38,885 nt of DNA from Bacteroidales bacterium (GTDB lineage: Bacteria > Bacteroidota > Bacteroidia > Bacteroidales > Paludibacteraceae). This document shows positions 1 to 8,927 of this stretch, in pieces (position 1 is the first letter of the stretch; each line of letters begins with the position of its first letter). The translations under genes were made by a program, and so were the position numbers. The stretch lies in assembly GCA_022783865.1 (NCBI GenBank), contig JALFYY010000021.1, positions 1 through 38,885 on the forward strand. Direction: 5' to 3'. The notes under the pieces were generated by a model. The model was not told the DNA's origin and made no database searches. It saw nothing but the letters and a program-made list of their open reading frames with translations.

Positions 1-72
1 GCGTTCGCAGCGGTAAATAACAATAGGAAGGTACTAACCCCTTCCTGAGGAAACCCCTCCTAAACGGGGCCT

Positions 73-147
73 GGTCCTATAGCTCAGTTGGTTAGTAGCA
101 CCTGACTCATAATCAGGGGGTCCTTGGTTCAAGCCCAAGTGAGACCA
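73..147 (+). tRNA. tRNA-Met (anticodon CAT)
   Basis: The anticodon arm is perfect (CCTGA, loop CTCATAA, TCAGG) and gives anticodon CAT. The T arm is also perfect (CTTGG, loop TTCAAGC, CCAAG). The acceptor stem GGTCCTA/TGAGACC contains one C-A mismatch and one T-G wobble. The D arm carries an extra base and one stem mismatch compared with the usual GCTC/GAGC. CCA is not encoded. A CAT anticodon could also belong to tRNA-Ile2 (lysidine-modified), but the CCTGA anticodon stem looks more like elongator Met. The mismatches leave open a partly decayed copy. Confidence 0.85.
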
Positions 148-149
148 CA

Positions 150-194
150 AGAATATCAGTTGTTTACAATCGTAATGACTGATATTCTTTTTTT
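150..194 (+). terminator. Rho-independent terminator after tRNA-Met
   Basis: An 11-bp perfect stem (AGAATATCAGT at 150-160 with ACTGATATTCT at 178-188) is followed by a run of T to 194. It starts a few bases after the tRNA, so it ends that transcript. Confidence 0.9.
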
Positions 195-447
195 GTATGC
201 CACATGTTGTTATACACTATCAAGTACGATTTTTTGCAGCCATTTTGATGAATGGGTATTCCTACCGTAGTCGTTGTTCAGATGCCGGCTTGATAGCAGC
301 TGAATCACCTACTAATCACCCACTCTTGATGGCTTATGGTTATTTAGGTGATAGGACAAGGGACAGGTTGAGTAGTTGGGGAGTTGAGTAGTTGAGTAGC
401 TGAGGAGTTGAGGAACTGAGTAATCAGAATGATAATTTGCCTGCAGA
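195..447. other. Spacer without a convincing gene
   Basis: The only open frame (197-391) starts inside the terminator T-run and ends in the 8-bp repeat array, and it resembles no family I know. An 8-bp inverted repeat ATCACCTA/TAGGTGAT (304-311 and 345-352) is visible. The end of the spacer holds the array described separately. Confidence 0.5.
368..423 (+). repeat. 8-bp tandem array, unit TTGAGTAG (7 units)
   Basis: Seven consecutive 8-mers can be read from 368: three are exactly TTGAGTAG and the others differ by one to three bases (for example TTGGGGAG, CTGAGGAG). In the opposite orientation the unit reads CTACTCAA, which links it to the arrays at 8884 and 13308. Confidence 0.8.
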
Positions 448-479
448 TTTGCGAAAGCCGAAATTATGCACTATCTTTG
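448..479 (+). promoter_or_regulatory. Promoter of gldE operon
   Basis: TTTG at 448-451 and TATCTTTG at 472-479 are 20 bp apart, matching the Bacteroidetes -33/-7 consensus. The expected start lies about 20 bases before the TTG start of gldE. Confidence 0.75.
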
Positions 480-504
480 CAGTGTTAATCAATAATGTAT
501 TATT

Positions 505-1827
505 TTGGATAGTTTTTGTTTTATACTAAGTATTCTTTCTGCTACTCCCGTGCCTGTTTCGGCATATGTTTCACTTGCCTTGGGAGTGTTGCTGTTGTGC
601 GTTTCCGCCTATGTGTCTTCTTCTGAAACCGCCTTTTTTTCGCTCAGTCCCGACGATATGGAAACCCTCAAAGCAAGCAACGGCAAGCGTGATGCATTGG
701 TGCTCCGTCTTTTGGAAAACCCGCAACGCCTGTTGGCAACCATACTGATAACCAATAATTTCGTGAACATTGTTATCACATTGTTGATTGCCTATTTTAC
801 GGCCTCGGTCTTCAATTTCGGCAATTCGCCCGTCTTGGAGTTTGTCATTCAAACCGTTGTGATTACCTTCCTCCTGTTGCTTTTCGGTGAAATCACGCCC
901 AAAGTTTATGCCACGGTACAGCCTTTGCTCATCGTGCGTTTCACTTGCGGCGGACTGCATATACTCAACACTGTGCTCTATCCGTTTGCTACTTTGCTCG
1001 TGAAATCCACCTCTATCGTGGAGAACCGCATGGACCATATGCAGCATAGCAATATATCGATGGACGACCTTTCGCAAGCCGTCGAACTGACCAACCTTGC
1101 CACAGAAGAAGAAAAAGATATTCTTGAGGGCATCACCAAGTTCGGCAACCGGCAAGTGTCCGATGTGATGCGTTCCCGATTGGATATAGTGGATGTGGAT
1201 ATCAAAGCGCCCTACAAAGAATTGCTGCAAATCATCATCTCTTCCGGTTATTCGCGTATTCCCGTTTATGCCGGAACCAACGATAAAATCAAGGGTGTCA
1301 TCTATTCAAAAGACCTCATTCCGCACCTCGACAAGCCGGCTAATTTCCGTTGGCAAACGCTTGTTCGTCCTGCCTATTTCGTACCGGAATCGAAGAAGTT
1401 GGACGATATGCTTACGGAGTTTCAGGAACACAAAGTCCACCTTGCCATTGTGGTGGACGAATACGGCGGTACATCGGGTCTGGTGACGATGGAAGATATT
1501 CTGGAAGAGATTGTGGGTGAGATTTCCGATGAGTACGATGACGACGAAAAGCTCTATACACAAATCACCGAGAATACCTATCTCTTTGAAGGCAAGATAC
1601 TTCTCAACGATTTCTACAAAGCATTAGATGTTGACGAAGAGGAGTTTGAGCAGGTCGATACCGAGGTGGAAACTTTGGCAGGATTGCTCCTCGAACTGAA
1701 AGGCGATTTCCCCAAACGAGGCGAAAAGATACGCTATCATCAGTTTGAATTTGAGGTGGTGGCGTTAGACAAACGGCGTATCAAAACCATTAAACTGACC
1801 ATTCATCATGATGAGGAAAACGCATAA
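505..1827 (+). CDS. gldE: Gliding motility-associated protein GldE (CNNM/CorC-type membrane protein)
   Basis: The 440-residue protein begins with a hydrophobic DUF21/CNNM-type membrane region (roughly residues 15-160, with the conserved SSETAFFSLSP segment). A paired CBS domain follows (about 190-340, including VVDEYGGTSGLVTMEDILEE), then a C-terminal CorC/HlyC domain. In Flavobacterium GldE supports gliding and secretion and partners GldD; in non-gliding Bacteroidales the pair is retained and its role is less clear. The start is TTG at 505: the in-frame stop at 493 excludes anything earlier, and the N-terminus MDSFCFILSIL resembles that of relatives. The end overlaps gldD by 20 bases, so the two are probably translated together. 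CorC-type ion transport is an alternative description. Confidence 0.9.
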   Translation: MDSFCFILSILSATPVPVSAYVSLALGVLLLCVSAYVSSSETAFFSLSPDDMETLKASNGKRDALVLRLLENPQRLLATILITNNFVNIVITLLIAYFTASVFNFGNSPVLEFVIQTVVITFLLLLFGEITPKVYATVQPLLIVRFTCGGLHILNTVLYPFATLLVKSTSIVENRMDHMQHSNISMDDLSQAVELTNLATEEEKDILEGITKFGNRQVSDVMRSRLDIVDVDIKAPYKELLQIIISSGYSRIPVYAGTNDKIKGVIYSKDLIPHLDKPANFRWQTLVRPAYFVPESKKLDDMLTEFQEHKVHLAIVVDEYGGTSGLVTMEDILEEIVGEISDEYDDDEKLYTQITENTYLFEGKILLNDFYKALDVDEEEFEQVDTEVETLAGLLLELKGDFPKRGEKIRYHQFEFEVVALDKRRIKTIKLTIHHDEENA

Positions 1828-2398
1828 GACAGTAGGGGTTTTGCTCGTTGTGGTGCTACTCGTTATGGCGAGTTGCGGACAACGTTATGTGCCTCGTCCC
1901 CGTGGCTATTTCCGTATAGATTTGCCTGATACTGCCTATTCGCTCTACGCTCCCAAGGGTTTTCCGTATGCCTTTGAGCTGTCCGACAATGCCGAAGTGC
2001 AACCCCGTATGGCGGAAGGCGAACGATATTGGATAGATATCCGTTATCCCCGTTTCAATGCAGCAGTACATTGCAGTTACAAGCCTGTGGAAGGCAATCT
2101 GCGTGCCTTGTCGGCAGATGCGCAGAACTTTGTGTACAAACACGCTTCTGTGGCTTCGTCGTTGCCCGAACAAGGATACGAAAATCCCGAAACCCGGGTC
2201 TATGGCTTGTACTACGAATTGCAAGGCAATACTGCTTCGCCTTGTCAGTTCTATCTCACTGACAGTGTGCGGCATTTCTTCCGTGGAGCGGTCTATTTCA
2301 ACAATTCTCCGAATCAGGATTCGCTTGCGCCTGTAATTGATTATATCGAACAGGATGTCCGTCATCTGATAGAAACGTTTAATTGGCAAAAACCATGA
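1808..2398 (+). CDS. gldD: Gliding motility lipoprotein GldD
   Basis: This 196-residue protein has a lipoprotein signal peptide with the lipobox VMASC ending near residue 23, so it should be anchored in the periplasm-facing membrane. The following RYVPRPRGYFRIDLP segment is characteristic of GldD. The gene starts inside the end of gldE (ATG at 1808, with a second ATG at 1811) and ends in ATGA, where the stop overlaps the likely start of the next gene. In gliding relatives GldD belongs to the machinery linked to type IX secretion; no other such component lies in this window, so its role here is inferred only from the family. Confidence 0.9.
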   Translation: MMRKTHKTVGVLLVVVLLVMASCGQRYVPRPRGYFRIDLPDTAYSLYAPKGFPYAFELSDNAEVQPRMAEGERYWIDIRYPRFNAAVHCSYKPVEGNLRALSADAQNFVYKHASVASSLPEQGYENPETRVYGLYYELQGNTASPCQFYLTDSVRHFFRGAVYFNNSPNQDSLAPVIDYIEQDVRHLIETFNWQKP

Positions 2399-3675
2399 GA
2401 CATTACCGAATAACCGACAGCATACACGTTTATTTCGATTGTTTGGTCGAAGGCGATGACAAGCGCAAGCGTGAAGAATTGTCCAAACAGAAGATGTTGC
2501 GCGAGATCTTCGGTGAAGATGTACGTTTGGCTTACGGAGAAAATGGTAGCCCTTATCTGTTTGATAGACAAGAGTATATTTCTATTTCGCATTCCAAAGA
2601 TTATCTGTGTATTGCGGTGAGCAAGTTCGAGCCGGTAGGTGTGGATGTCGAACAGGTGCAACAGCGTATTGATAAACTGAAGTCGAAGTTTATGACCAAT
2701 GATGAGTTGCAGCAATTGACCCATCCTTCGTTGCAAAACCTCACCGTCTGTTGGTCTGCCAAAGAGGCTGTTTATAAGATAGCAGGCAATATGGCAGGTG
2801 CGTATGGCGAGCGTATCACGTTGTGTATGGATGATATCGAAGAAAGCCGTTTTGCTGCGATGATTGGCATTCAGAATCAGTATCTTGCACGGGTGTTAGA
2901 GCGGAACGACGAATATGTTATTGTGTTGGCAACCCGCAATCGGACCGTATATGAATCTATCAATTACAAGCGCTTTGCCGGTCGGAAAATACTGACGGTA
3001 TTGCTTGACCCCGAAAAGATACCTCTCACTGATTTGCCCTCGTTGGCAATCAAGATGAACGAAGGCGGTATCGATTTTGTTTTTGTAGGCGGAAGTAGCG
3101 GTTCGGCGTTGTTGGATACGTTTGTAGATGAACTCAAACGCTATGTACCGGAGATTCCGGTGGTGCTGTTTCCCGGCAATCTGACGCAAATCACGCACAA
3201 AGCGGATGCATTGTTGTTCCTTTCCGTTATTTCGGGGCGCAATCCGGAAATGCTTATCGGACGGCAAGTTGCGGCGGCAAAAATACTTGATGAAGAACAG
3301 ATTGATATCATTCCGATGGGGTATATCCTGGTTGACGGCGGTCGCAAAAGTGCAGTGGAGCGTGCGAGCGGAACAATGGCAATCCCGCAAACCAATGTGG
3401 AAGAGATAGTCAGCACCGCTGTAGCAGGTAAGCTGTTGGGGATGCAACTTATTTATTTAGAGGCGGGTAGTGGCGCATTGTCGCCGGTAAGCCCCTTGCT
3501 CGTTCAACAAGTGAAAAGCCGCATCAATGTTCCACTGATTGTAGGTGGCGGCATCTGTTCTGTCGAGCAAATGCACTCCGCATTCGCGGCAGGAGCCGAT
3601 ATGGTGGTGGTAGGCAATCATTTCGAACAGCATCCCGAAGACATTGTTTTATTTGGAAAAGCACGCGAAAACTGA
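2395..3675 (+). CDS. Fusion of 4'-phosphopantetheinyl transferase and geranylgeranylglyceryl-phosphate synthase
   Basis: One uninterrupted frame holds two enzymes. Residues 1 to about 180 are an Sfp-type phosphopantetheinyl transferase, with the Mg-binding VGVDVE near 81-86 and WSAKEAVYK near 120. It would load the pantetheine arm onto acyl carrier protein. From about residue 185 to the end is a PcrB/GGGP synthase TIM barrel: LTVLLDPEK near the start, FVGGSSG, LFPGN, GYILVDGG, YLEAGSGA and the phosphate-binding IVGGGI and VVVGNHFE. That enzyme joins a prenyl diphosphate to glycerol-1-phosphate. In Bacteroides the two are normally adjacent separate genes. The ATGA overlap with gldD supports the start at 2395; 2383 is an in-frame alternative. 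The fusion could be natural or due to a lost stop or sequencing error at the junction near 2945-2985. Confidence 0.88.
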   Translation: MRHYRITDSIHVYFDCLVEGDDKRKREELSKQKMLREIFGEDVRLAYGENGSPYLFDRQEYISISHSKDYLCIAVSKFEPVGVDVEQVQQRIDKLKSKFMTNDELQQLTHPSLQNLTVCWSAKEAVYKIAGNMAGAYGERITLCMDDIEESRFAAMIGIQNQYLARVLERNDEYVIVLATRNRTVYESINYKRFAGRKILTVLLDPEKIPLTDLPSLAIKMNEGGIDFVFVGGSSGSALLDTFVDELKRYVPEIPVVLFPGNLTQITHKADALLFLSVISGRNPEMLIGRQVAAAKILDEEQIDIIPMGYILVDGGRKSAVERASGTMAIPQTNVEEIVSTAVAGKLLGMQLIYLEAGSGALSPVSPLLVQQVKSRINVPLIVGGGICSVEQMHSAFAAGADMVVVGNHFEQHPEDIVLFGKAREN

Positions 3676-3677
3676 CA

Positions 3678-4115
3678 ATGGAAGACGATATCAGATATAT
3701 GCAATTGGCGCTCTGCGAGGCGCAAAAAGCTTTCGATGCCGACGAGATACCGGTGGGTTGCATCATCGTCTGCGACGGACATATTGTCGGGCGTGGACAT
3801 AATCTCACCGAAATGTTGCAGGATGTCACGGCGCATGCTGAAATTCAGGCGATTACGGCAGCAGCACAAACCCTTGGTGGTAAATATCTGCAAGGTTGCA
3901 CGCTTTATGTGACGGTTGAGCCTTGTGTCATGTGTGCCGGCGCCATCGGTTGGGCGCAAATCTCTCGGGTGGTCTTTGGTACAACCGATGAAAAAAGAGG
4001 CTTTACTCGCTTGGCACCCAATGCTTTGCATGCTAAATGTGTAGTCACCCCAGGTGTCTTGGAGGCCGATTGTCGTTCATTGATACAAGCCTTCTTCCTT
4101 CAAAAACGAAAATAA
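3678..4115 (+). CDS. tadA: tRNA-specific adenosine deaminase TadA
   Basis: At 145 residues this has normal TadA length. The zinc and proton-shuttle motif HAEIQAI and the second zinc motif PCVMCAGAIGWAQISRVVFG are both intact, as is the early DEIPVGCIIV segment. TadA converts adenosine to inosine at the wobble position of tRNA-Arg(ACG). The gene begins two bases after the previous stop and is co-directional with its neighbours. A guanine or cytosine deaminase is less likely, given the motif details. Confidence 0.93.
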   Translation: MEDDIRYMQLALCEAQKAFDADEIPVGCIIVCDGHIVGRGHNLTEMLQDVTAHAEIQAITAAAQTLGGKYLQGCTLYVTVEPCVMCAGAIGWAQISRVVFGTTDEKRGFTRLAPNALHAKCVVTPGVLEADCRSLIQAFFLQKRK

Positions 4116-4131
4116 TAACCAACAATAGAAT

Positions 4132-6192
4132 ATGAAACTCCGATTGAATCCTTCCATACTGAAAACCTTGTTAAAGGTGTTGATAGTCATCGCATTGGTG
4201 GCGGCTTGTGTCTATCTTTTCCCCACTCACAAGAGTGCGTTTAAGTATCACTATGAGGTCGGTAAACCGTGGGGTTACGAACTTTTGACGGCAAAAAAGG
4301 ACTTTCCAATCTATAAATCTCAGGCGCAGTTGCGGCAGGAATACGATGAGGTGCTGACCGATTATGCACCTTGTTACGAACTTGATACAGCAGTCTTCTC
4401 TGATCAGTTGAAAGCTGTGACGGAAATGTTGTATTCCGCTAAGGCAAATGATGCCACTTTGCAATATGTCACCAAAGGCATGCGTCAAATCTATTCGCAA
4501 GGTATATTCAGGGTGGATGATTATGAAAAGTTGCAGAAGGACAAACGGCAGAAAATTACTGTCCTGACTACTCAACATGTGGGTATCGTGCATAATCTTA
4601 CTGATTGCTATACACCCAAAACAGCATATGCCAAACTCGTTGACGAAGCTCCGAAGAGTGTCAAAAAGCACTTGCATGGGATAAATCTCAATGTTTATCT
4701 GCAGCCGAATCTTGTGTTCGAACCTCAGACTTCGCAGAAAATCTACGACCAGTTCATCAACGCTGTGGCACTCACCCAAGGTGTTGTGCCTGCCGGTGTA
4801 CGTATTGTGGATAAAGGAGAAATTGTTACCGAAGAAACGTCCCAAATACTTGATTCCATGCGTATTTTCTACGATTCGCAGCGGACAGACGAGCGGCAAT
4901 CCGTCTATTCTCTCATCGGCGATATCTTGCTCATTTCTTGCTTTGTAGGTTTGCTTTTGCTCTATCTCATCATTTTCCGCCCGATGCTTTTTGACAATAC
5001 ACGGACGGTTTTGTTTCTGTCGCTCTTGATTTTCATCATGGTGGCATTGGCGAGTGTAACTATTCGTTATACCAAATTCAGTATCTATCTTGTGCCTTTT
5101 GCCTGGGTGCCCATCATTGTACGGGTGTTCTACGATTCCCGCACTGCTTTTGTGGTACACCTTATTACTATATTGATAGTGGCGCTTATCGTACCCATTC
5201 CGTTCGAGTTTATGGTTGTGCAACTGGTAATCGGTTTGGTAGCGGTGGCAACTCTCAAAGATATGACGCAACGGGCGCAATTGGCGCAAACGGCAGCTTG
5301 GATCTGGTTGGCGTATGTTCTCACTTATACCATTTTCACGGTGGCGGTTACAGGTGATTTCCTGATGCTTAACTGGCATAACTACTTCTATTTCTTCATC
5401 AATGCGCTCTTTATCATCTTCGCCTACGGATTGATTTTCCTTTGTGAGAAAGCCTTCGGTTTTGTTAGTTCCATCACTTTGGTCGAACTGACCAATATCA
5501 ATAGTTCCCTCATGTTGGAGTTTGCTGCCAAAGCCCCTGGTACTTTCCAGCACTCGTTGCAAGTCAGCACTTTGGCTACACAGGCGGCAAAGAAAATCGG
5601 TGCCCAAACGCTTCTGGTGCGGACGGGGGCTCTCTACCATGATATAGGCAAAATGGCAAATCCGCTTTATTTCACCGAGAATCAGATCGATGGAGTCAAT
5701 CCGCTGAAAGAGTTGTCCTACGAGCAGGCGGCGCAAATTGTCATCGGACATGTCGAAGAAGGTGTCCGTTTGGCAAAGAAGCATAATCTGCCTACCACTA
5801 TCATCAACTTTATTCAGACTCACCATGGTACGAGCAAAGTGCGCTATTTCTATAATAGTTACGTCAACGAGCATCCTAATGAAAAAGTCGATGAATCCAA
5901 ATTCACTTATCCGGGACCGATTCCTTTCAGCAAGGAAATGGCGATTCTCATGATGGCAGATGCTATCGAAGCACGCTCGCGCAGTTTGGATGTCTATACC
6001 GAAGAATCCATTTCTTGCATGGTAGAACAGATGATCGGTACACAGATTGCAGACGGACAATTCCGCAATACGTCGTTGAGTTTCAAAGATGTAGAGGAAA
6101 TCAAAGCCGTCTTCAAGGAGAAGCTCATCAGTATGAATCACCACCGCATTGCCTATCCCGAACTCAAACAGGAAAACCCTGCTCAAGCATAA
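4132..6192 (+). CDS. 7TM-HD family protein, PgpH-like cyclic-di-AMP phosphodiesterase
   Basis: The 686-residue protein has an N-terminal membrane segment (about residues 13-30), a large outside domain, a block of hydrophobic segments (about 260-440) and a cytoplasmic HD domain. The HDIGK metal-binding motif sits near residues 503-507, preceded by the FQHSLQVSTLA histidine and followed by HHG and the MMADAIEARSRS segment. This is the order in PgpH of Listeria, which degrades cyclic-di-AMP; that substrate is inferred for this homologue. It lies between tadA and dusB in the same forward run. Bacteroidetes use cyclic-di-AMP, so the assignment is plausible, but activity on other cyclic nucleotides is not excluded. 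Confidence 0.85.
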   Translation: MKLRLNPSILKTLLKVLIVIALVAACVYLFPTHKSAFKYHYEVGKPWGYELLTAKKDFPIYKSQAQLRQEYDEVLTDYAPCYELDTAVFSDQLKAVTEMLYSAKANDATLQYVTKGMRQIYSQGIFRVDDYEKLQKDKRQKITVLTTQHVGIVHNLTDCYTPKTAYAKLVDEAPKSVKKHLHGINLNVYLQPNLVFEPQTSQKIYDQFINAVALTQGVVPAGVRIVDKGEIVTEETSQILDSMRIFYDSQRTDERQSVYSLIGDILLISCFVGLLLLYLIIFRPMLFDNTRTVLFLSLLIFIMVALASVTIRYTKFSIYLVPFAWVPIIVRVFYDSRTAFVVHLITILIVALIVPIPFEFMVVQLVIGLVAVATLKDMTQRAQLAQTAAWIWLAYVLTYTIFTVAVTGDFLMLNWHNYFYFFINALFIIFAYGLIFLCEKAFGFVSSITLVELTNINSSLMLEFAAKAPGTFQHSLQVSTLATQAAKKIGAQTLLVRTGALYHDIGKMANPLYFTENQIDGVNPLKELSYEQAAQIVIGHVEEGVRLAKKHNLPTTIINFIQTHHGTSKVRYFYNSYVNEHPNEKVDESKFTYPGPIPFSKEMAILMMADAIEARSRSLDVYTEESISCMVEQMIGTQIADGQFRNTSLSFKDVEEIKAVFKEKLISMNHHRIAYPELKQENPAQA

Positions 6193-6198
6193 ATTGTT

Positions 6199-7191
6199 AT
6201 GACCACTACTACGCCCTCTCATACCTCTCGTCCGCTCTATCTGGCGCCAATGGAAGACGTCACCGATCCGGCTTTCCGTCTGATGTGCAAGCGTTTCGGG
6301 GCAGACCGTGTCTATACCGAATTTGTCAGTGCCGAAGCATTGGTGCGCAATGTGAAGCGCACCGAACAGAAGTTGCTTATCTCCGATGAGGAACGCCCGG
6401 TGGCTATCCAGATTTATGGTCGTGATGCCGAGCCTATGGCAGAAGCGGCAAAGATTGTGGAGCAGGCTCGACCTGATTTTATCGACCTCAACTTTGGTTG
6501 TCCCGTCAAGAAAGTAGCAGGCAAAGGGGCAGGTGCCGGCATGTTGCGGGATATTCCTAAGTTGTTGGATATCACGCGTCAAGTGGTGCGTGCCGTCTCT
6601 ACACCCGTCACAGTCAAGACCCGTTTGGGATGGGACGACGAACACAAGATTATCGTTGCGCTGGCGGAGCAGTTGCAAGATTGTGGTATAGCGGCACTTA
6701 CTATCCACGGTCGCACACGCAGTCAGATGTATCGTGGTGAAGCCGATTGGGAACTGATTGGCAAGGTCAAAAGCAATCCCCGTATGCACATTCCTATTAT
6801 TGGTAATGGCGATGTCACAACGCCCGAGCGGGCAAAAGAGTGTTTCGACCTCTATGGCGTTGATGCTGTGATGATTGGACGTGCTACTTTCGGTCACCCC
6901 TGGCTCTTTCAGGAGATACGCCACTACCTCGATACGGGTGAACTCCTGCCGCCTTATTCTATGCAGTGGCAGGTCGATATTCTCAAAGAACACGTGCTCC
7001 GCAGTATCGAATGGATAGGCGACGAGCGCAAAGGCATAGTGCATTCCCGTCGTCATTTTGCTGCCTCGCCGGTCTTCAAGGGCTTGCCCGATTTCCGTCA
7101 GAAGCGTATCTGTCTCTTGCGTGCCGAAACCAAAGACGATGTCTTCCGCCTTATGGACGAAACTGTCGAACAATACGGCAATATTTCTTAA
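6199..7191 (+). CDS. dusB: tRNA-dihydrouridine synthase B
   Basis: The 330-residue flavoprotein opens with LYLAPMEDVTDPAFR, the Dus signature for FMN binding. LNFGCPVKKVAGKGAGAGML holds the catalytic cysteine near residue 101. Further FMN and phosphate contacts are seen in TIHGRTRSQMYRGEADW and IPIIGNGDV, and VMIGRATFGHPW closes the barrel. DusB reduces uridine to dihydrouridine in the D loop of tRNA. The gene is six bases after the PgpH-like gene and closes the forward run that starts at gldE. Confidence 0.93.
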   Translation: MTTTTPSHTSRPLYLAPMEDVTDPAFRLMCKRFGADRVYTEFVSAEALVRNVKRTEQKLLISDEERPVAIQIYGRDAEPMAEAAKIVEQARPDFIDLNFGCPVKKVAGKGAGAGMLRDIPKLLDITRQVVRAVSTPVTVKTRLGWDDEHKIIVALAEQLQDCGIAALTIHGRTRSQMYRGEADWELIGKVKSNPRMHIPIIGNGDVTTPERAKECFDLYGVDAVMIGRATFGHPWLFQEIRHYLDTGELLPPYSMQWQVDILKEHVLRSIEWIGDERKGIVHSRRHFAASPVFKGLPDFRQKRICLLRAETKDDVFRLMDETVEQYGNIS

Positions 7192-7194
7192 TCT

Positions 7195-7221
7195 GTCGGG
7201 GTGTGGGCGTCTCGTCCGCTG
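7195..7221 (+). repeat. GGGCG hairpin block, degenerate copy
   Basis: It starts GTCGGGGTGTGGGCGT and aligns with the copies at 10570-10596 and 13189-13215, but here the second arm has decayed (CTCGTCC in place of CTCGCCC). It lies directly after the dusB stop. Confidence 0.65.
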
Positions 7222-7320
7222 AAGTCAAATGGTTTGTTGTCCGTTGTCTAATGGTCAAATAGGGTGTTTATTGCTCTTTTGTGAGAAATTATACCATAAA
7301 AAATGTCAGTTTATCCTCTC

Positions 7321-7348
7321 TTGCCTTGCAAAAATCTCTCTACCTTTG
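7321..7348 (+). promoter_or_regulatory. Probable promoter of uxaBA
   Basis: TACCTTTG at 7341-7348 fits the -7 consensus. The nearest -33 candidate, TTG at 7321, is only 17 bp away, so it is a weaker match than the other promoters here. The spacing to the uxaB ATG (46 bases) is suitable. Confidence 0.5.
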
Positions 7349-7394
7349 CATTTGGATAACTTTCACTGTGTAATCAAATAATAAATCTGTCAAT

Positions 7395-8872
7395 ATGAAA
7401 GCATTAAACAAACTCACAGCTCCCAAGAGCACGGCTCCTGAGCGTATCATTCAATTTGGCGAGGGTAACTTCCTCCGTGCCTTTGTAGATTGGATTATCT
7501 ACAATACCAACCAACGTACCGATTTCAATGCAAGCGTTGTCGTTGTGCAGCCTATCGACAAAGGTATGGCAGAGTGGCTCAACGGGCAGGATTGTATGTA
7601 TCACGTCAATCTGCAAGGCCGCCAAAACGGTGAACCTGTCAATACCATGACCCGTATCGACTGTATCTCGCGTGCACTCAATCCCTATTCGCAGAATGCT
7701 GCTTTCATGGCATTGGCTGACCAGCCCGAAATCCGTTTTGTCATCTCCAATACCACCGAGGCGGGTATCGCTTTCGATCCGGCTTGCAAACTCTCTGATG
7801 CGCCGGCTTCGTCCTATCCGGGCAAACTCACACAGTTGCTCTATCGCCGTTACAAAACTTTCAACGGTGCGCCCGACAAAGGTCTCATCATCCTTCCTTG
7901 CGAATTGATTTTCCTCAACGGTCACCATCTGAAGAAATGTATCTACGATTATATCGAACTCTGGAAAGACGATTTCGGAGCTGACTATGAGGGCTTCAAA
8001 CAATGGTTCACCGACTACAACTACGTTTGTGCAACCCTTGTTGACCGTATTGTGCCGGGCTTCCCCCGCAAAGAAATCAAGCAGATTCAGGAAAAGATTT
8101 GCTATGCCGACAATCTCGTTGTGCAAGCCGAAATTTTCCACCTCTGGGTAATCGAAGCCGCTGAAAACCTGTCACTTGAACAGTTGGCGACAGAATTCCC
8201 CGCCAACAAAGCCGGCTTGAACGTACTCTTCGTTCCTTCCGAAGCTCCTTACCACGAACGCAAAGTGACCCTCCTCAATGGTCCCCACACCGTTCTCTCG
8301 CCGGTGGCTTATCTCTCCGGCGTAGATATCGTACGCGACGCTTGCAACCATCCCGTTATCGGAAATACATCCATAAGGTGCAGTTCGATGAACTTATGCA
8401 GACTCTCAATCTCCCGATGGACGAACTCAAGCAGTTTGCTGCCGACGTCTTGGAGCGTTTCGACAACCCCTATGTTGAGCATCAGGTTACATCTATCATG
8501 CTCAACTCTTTCCCCAAGTTCCAAACGCGCGATCTCCCAGGTCTCAAGACCTATCTTGAGCGCAAAGGCGAATTGCCAAAGGGCTTGGTACTCGGCTTGG
8601 CTGCCATCATCACCTATTACAAAGGCGGTACGCGTGCCGATGGGGCACCTATCACGCCGAACGACGACCAACGCATCATCGACCTCTTGCAACAACTCTG
8701 GGCAACCAACGATTTGCACCAAGTGGCTACGGGCGTTCTCGCCGCCAAGGACCTTATTTGGACGGAGCATGGCGACCTCAACCTTATTCCCGGCTTGACC
8801 GATATGGTCGAGGGCTTCCTGCGTGATATTCAGGAAAAGGGCATGCTCGAAACAGTAAAGAGCATCCTCTAA
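7395..8872 (+). pseudogene. uxaB: Tagaturonate reductase (altronate oxidoreductase) UxaB, frameshifted
   Basis: UxaB reduces tagaturonate to altronate with NADH in galacturonate catabolism. The N-terminal Rossmann part (IIQFGEGNFLRAFVDW) and most of the enzyme read in one frame from 7395 to about 8365. The sequence after HPVIG then becomes nonsense and ends at 8798. The true continuation, KYIHKVQFDELMQTLNLP through to MLETVKSIL, lies in the next frame and ends at 8872. One missing A in the GGAAATAC stretch at about 8361-8368 explains the switch: GGAAAATAC would restore a normal protein of about 490 residues. Nothing else is damaged and uxaA follows, so a recent mutation or a sequencing error is more likely than long decay. 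Confidence 0.88.
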
Positions 8873-8883
8873 TTCGCTAAATA

Positions 8884-8923
8884 AACAACTACTCAACTCC
8901 TCAACTACCCAGTTACTCAAATC
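8884..8923 (+). repeat. 8-bp tandem array, unit CTCAACTC (5 units)
   Basis: Five 8-mers fill the spacer between uxaB and uxaA and end just before the uxaA ATG: AACAACTA, then CTCAACTC, a near copy ending in A, CCCAGTTA and CTCAAATC. The array forms most of the leader between the two genes. Confidence 0.75.
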
Positions 8924-8927
8924 AACG

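Noticed and set aside
1..70. Hairpins before tRNA-Met
   Set aside because: AGGAAG/CTTCCT and CCCC/GGGG stems are visible, but the sequence is cut by the window edge and fits no RNA family I know.
197..391. 64-codon forward frame after tRNA-Met
   Set aside because: It begins directly after a terminator T-run and ends in a tandem array; no recognisable protein.
4171..7173. Reverse-strand open frame of 1000 codons
   Set aside because: It lies opposite the PgpH-like and dusB genes, both with intact motifs. Its translation shows no family resemblance. Antisense frames with few stops are common in strongly coding sequence; the same applies to 8922-10385 (reverse) and 22495-23994 (forward).
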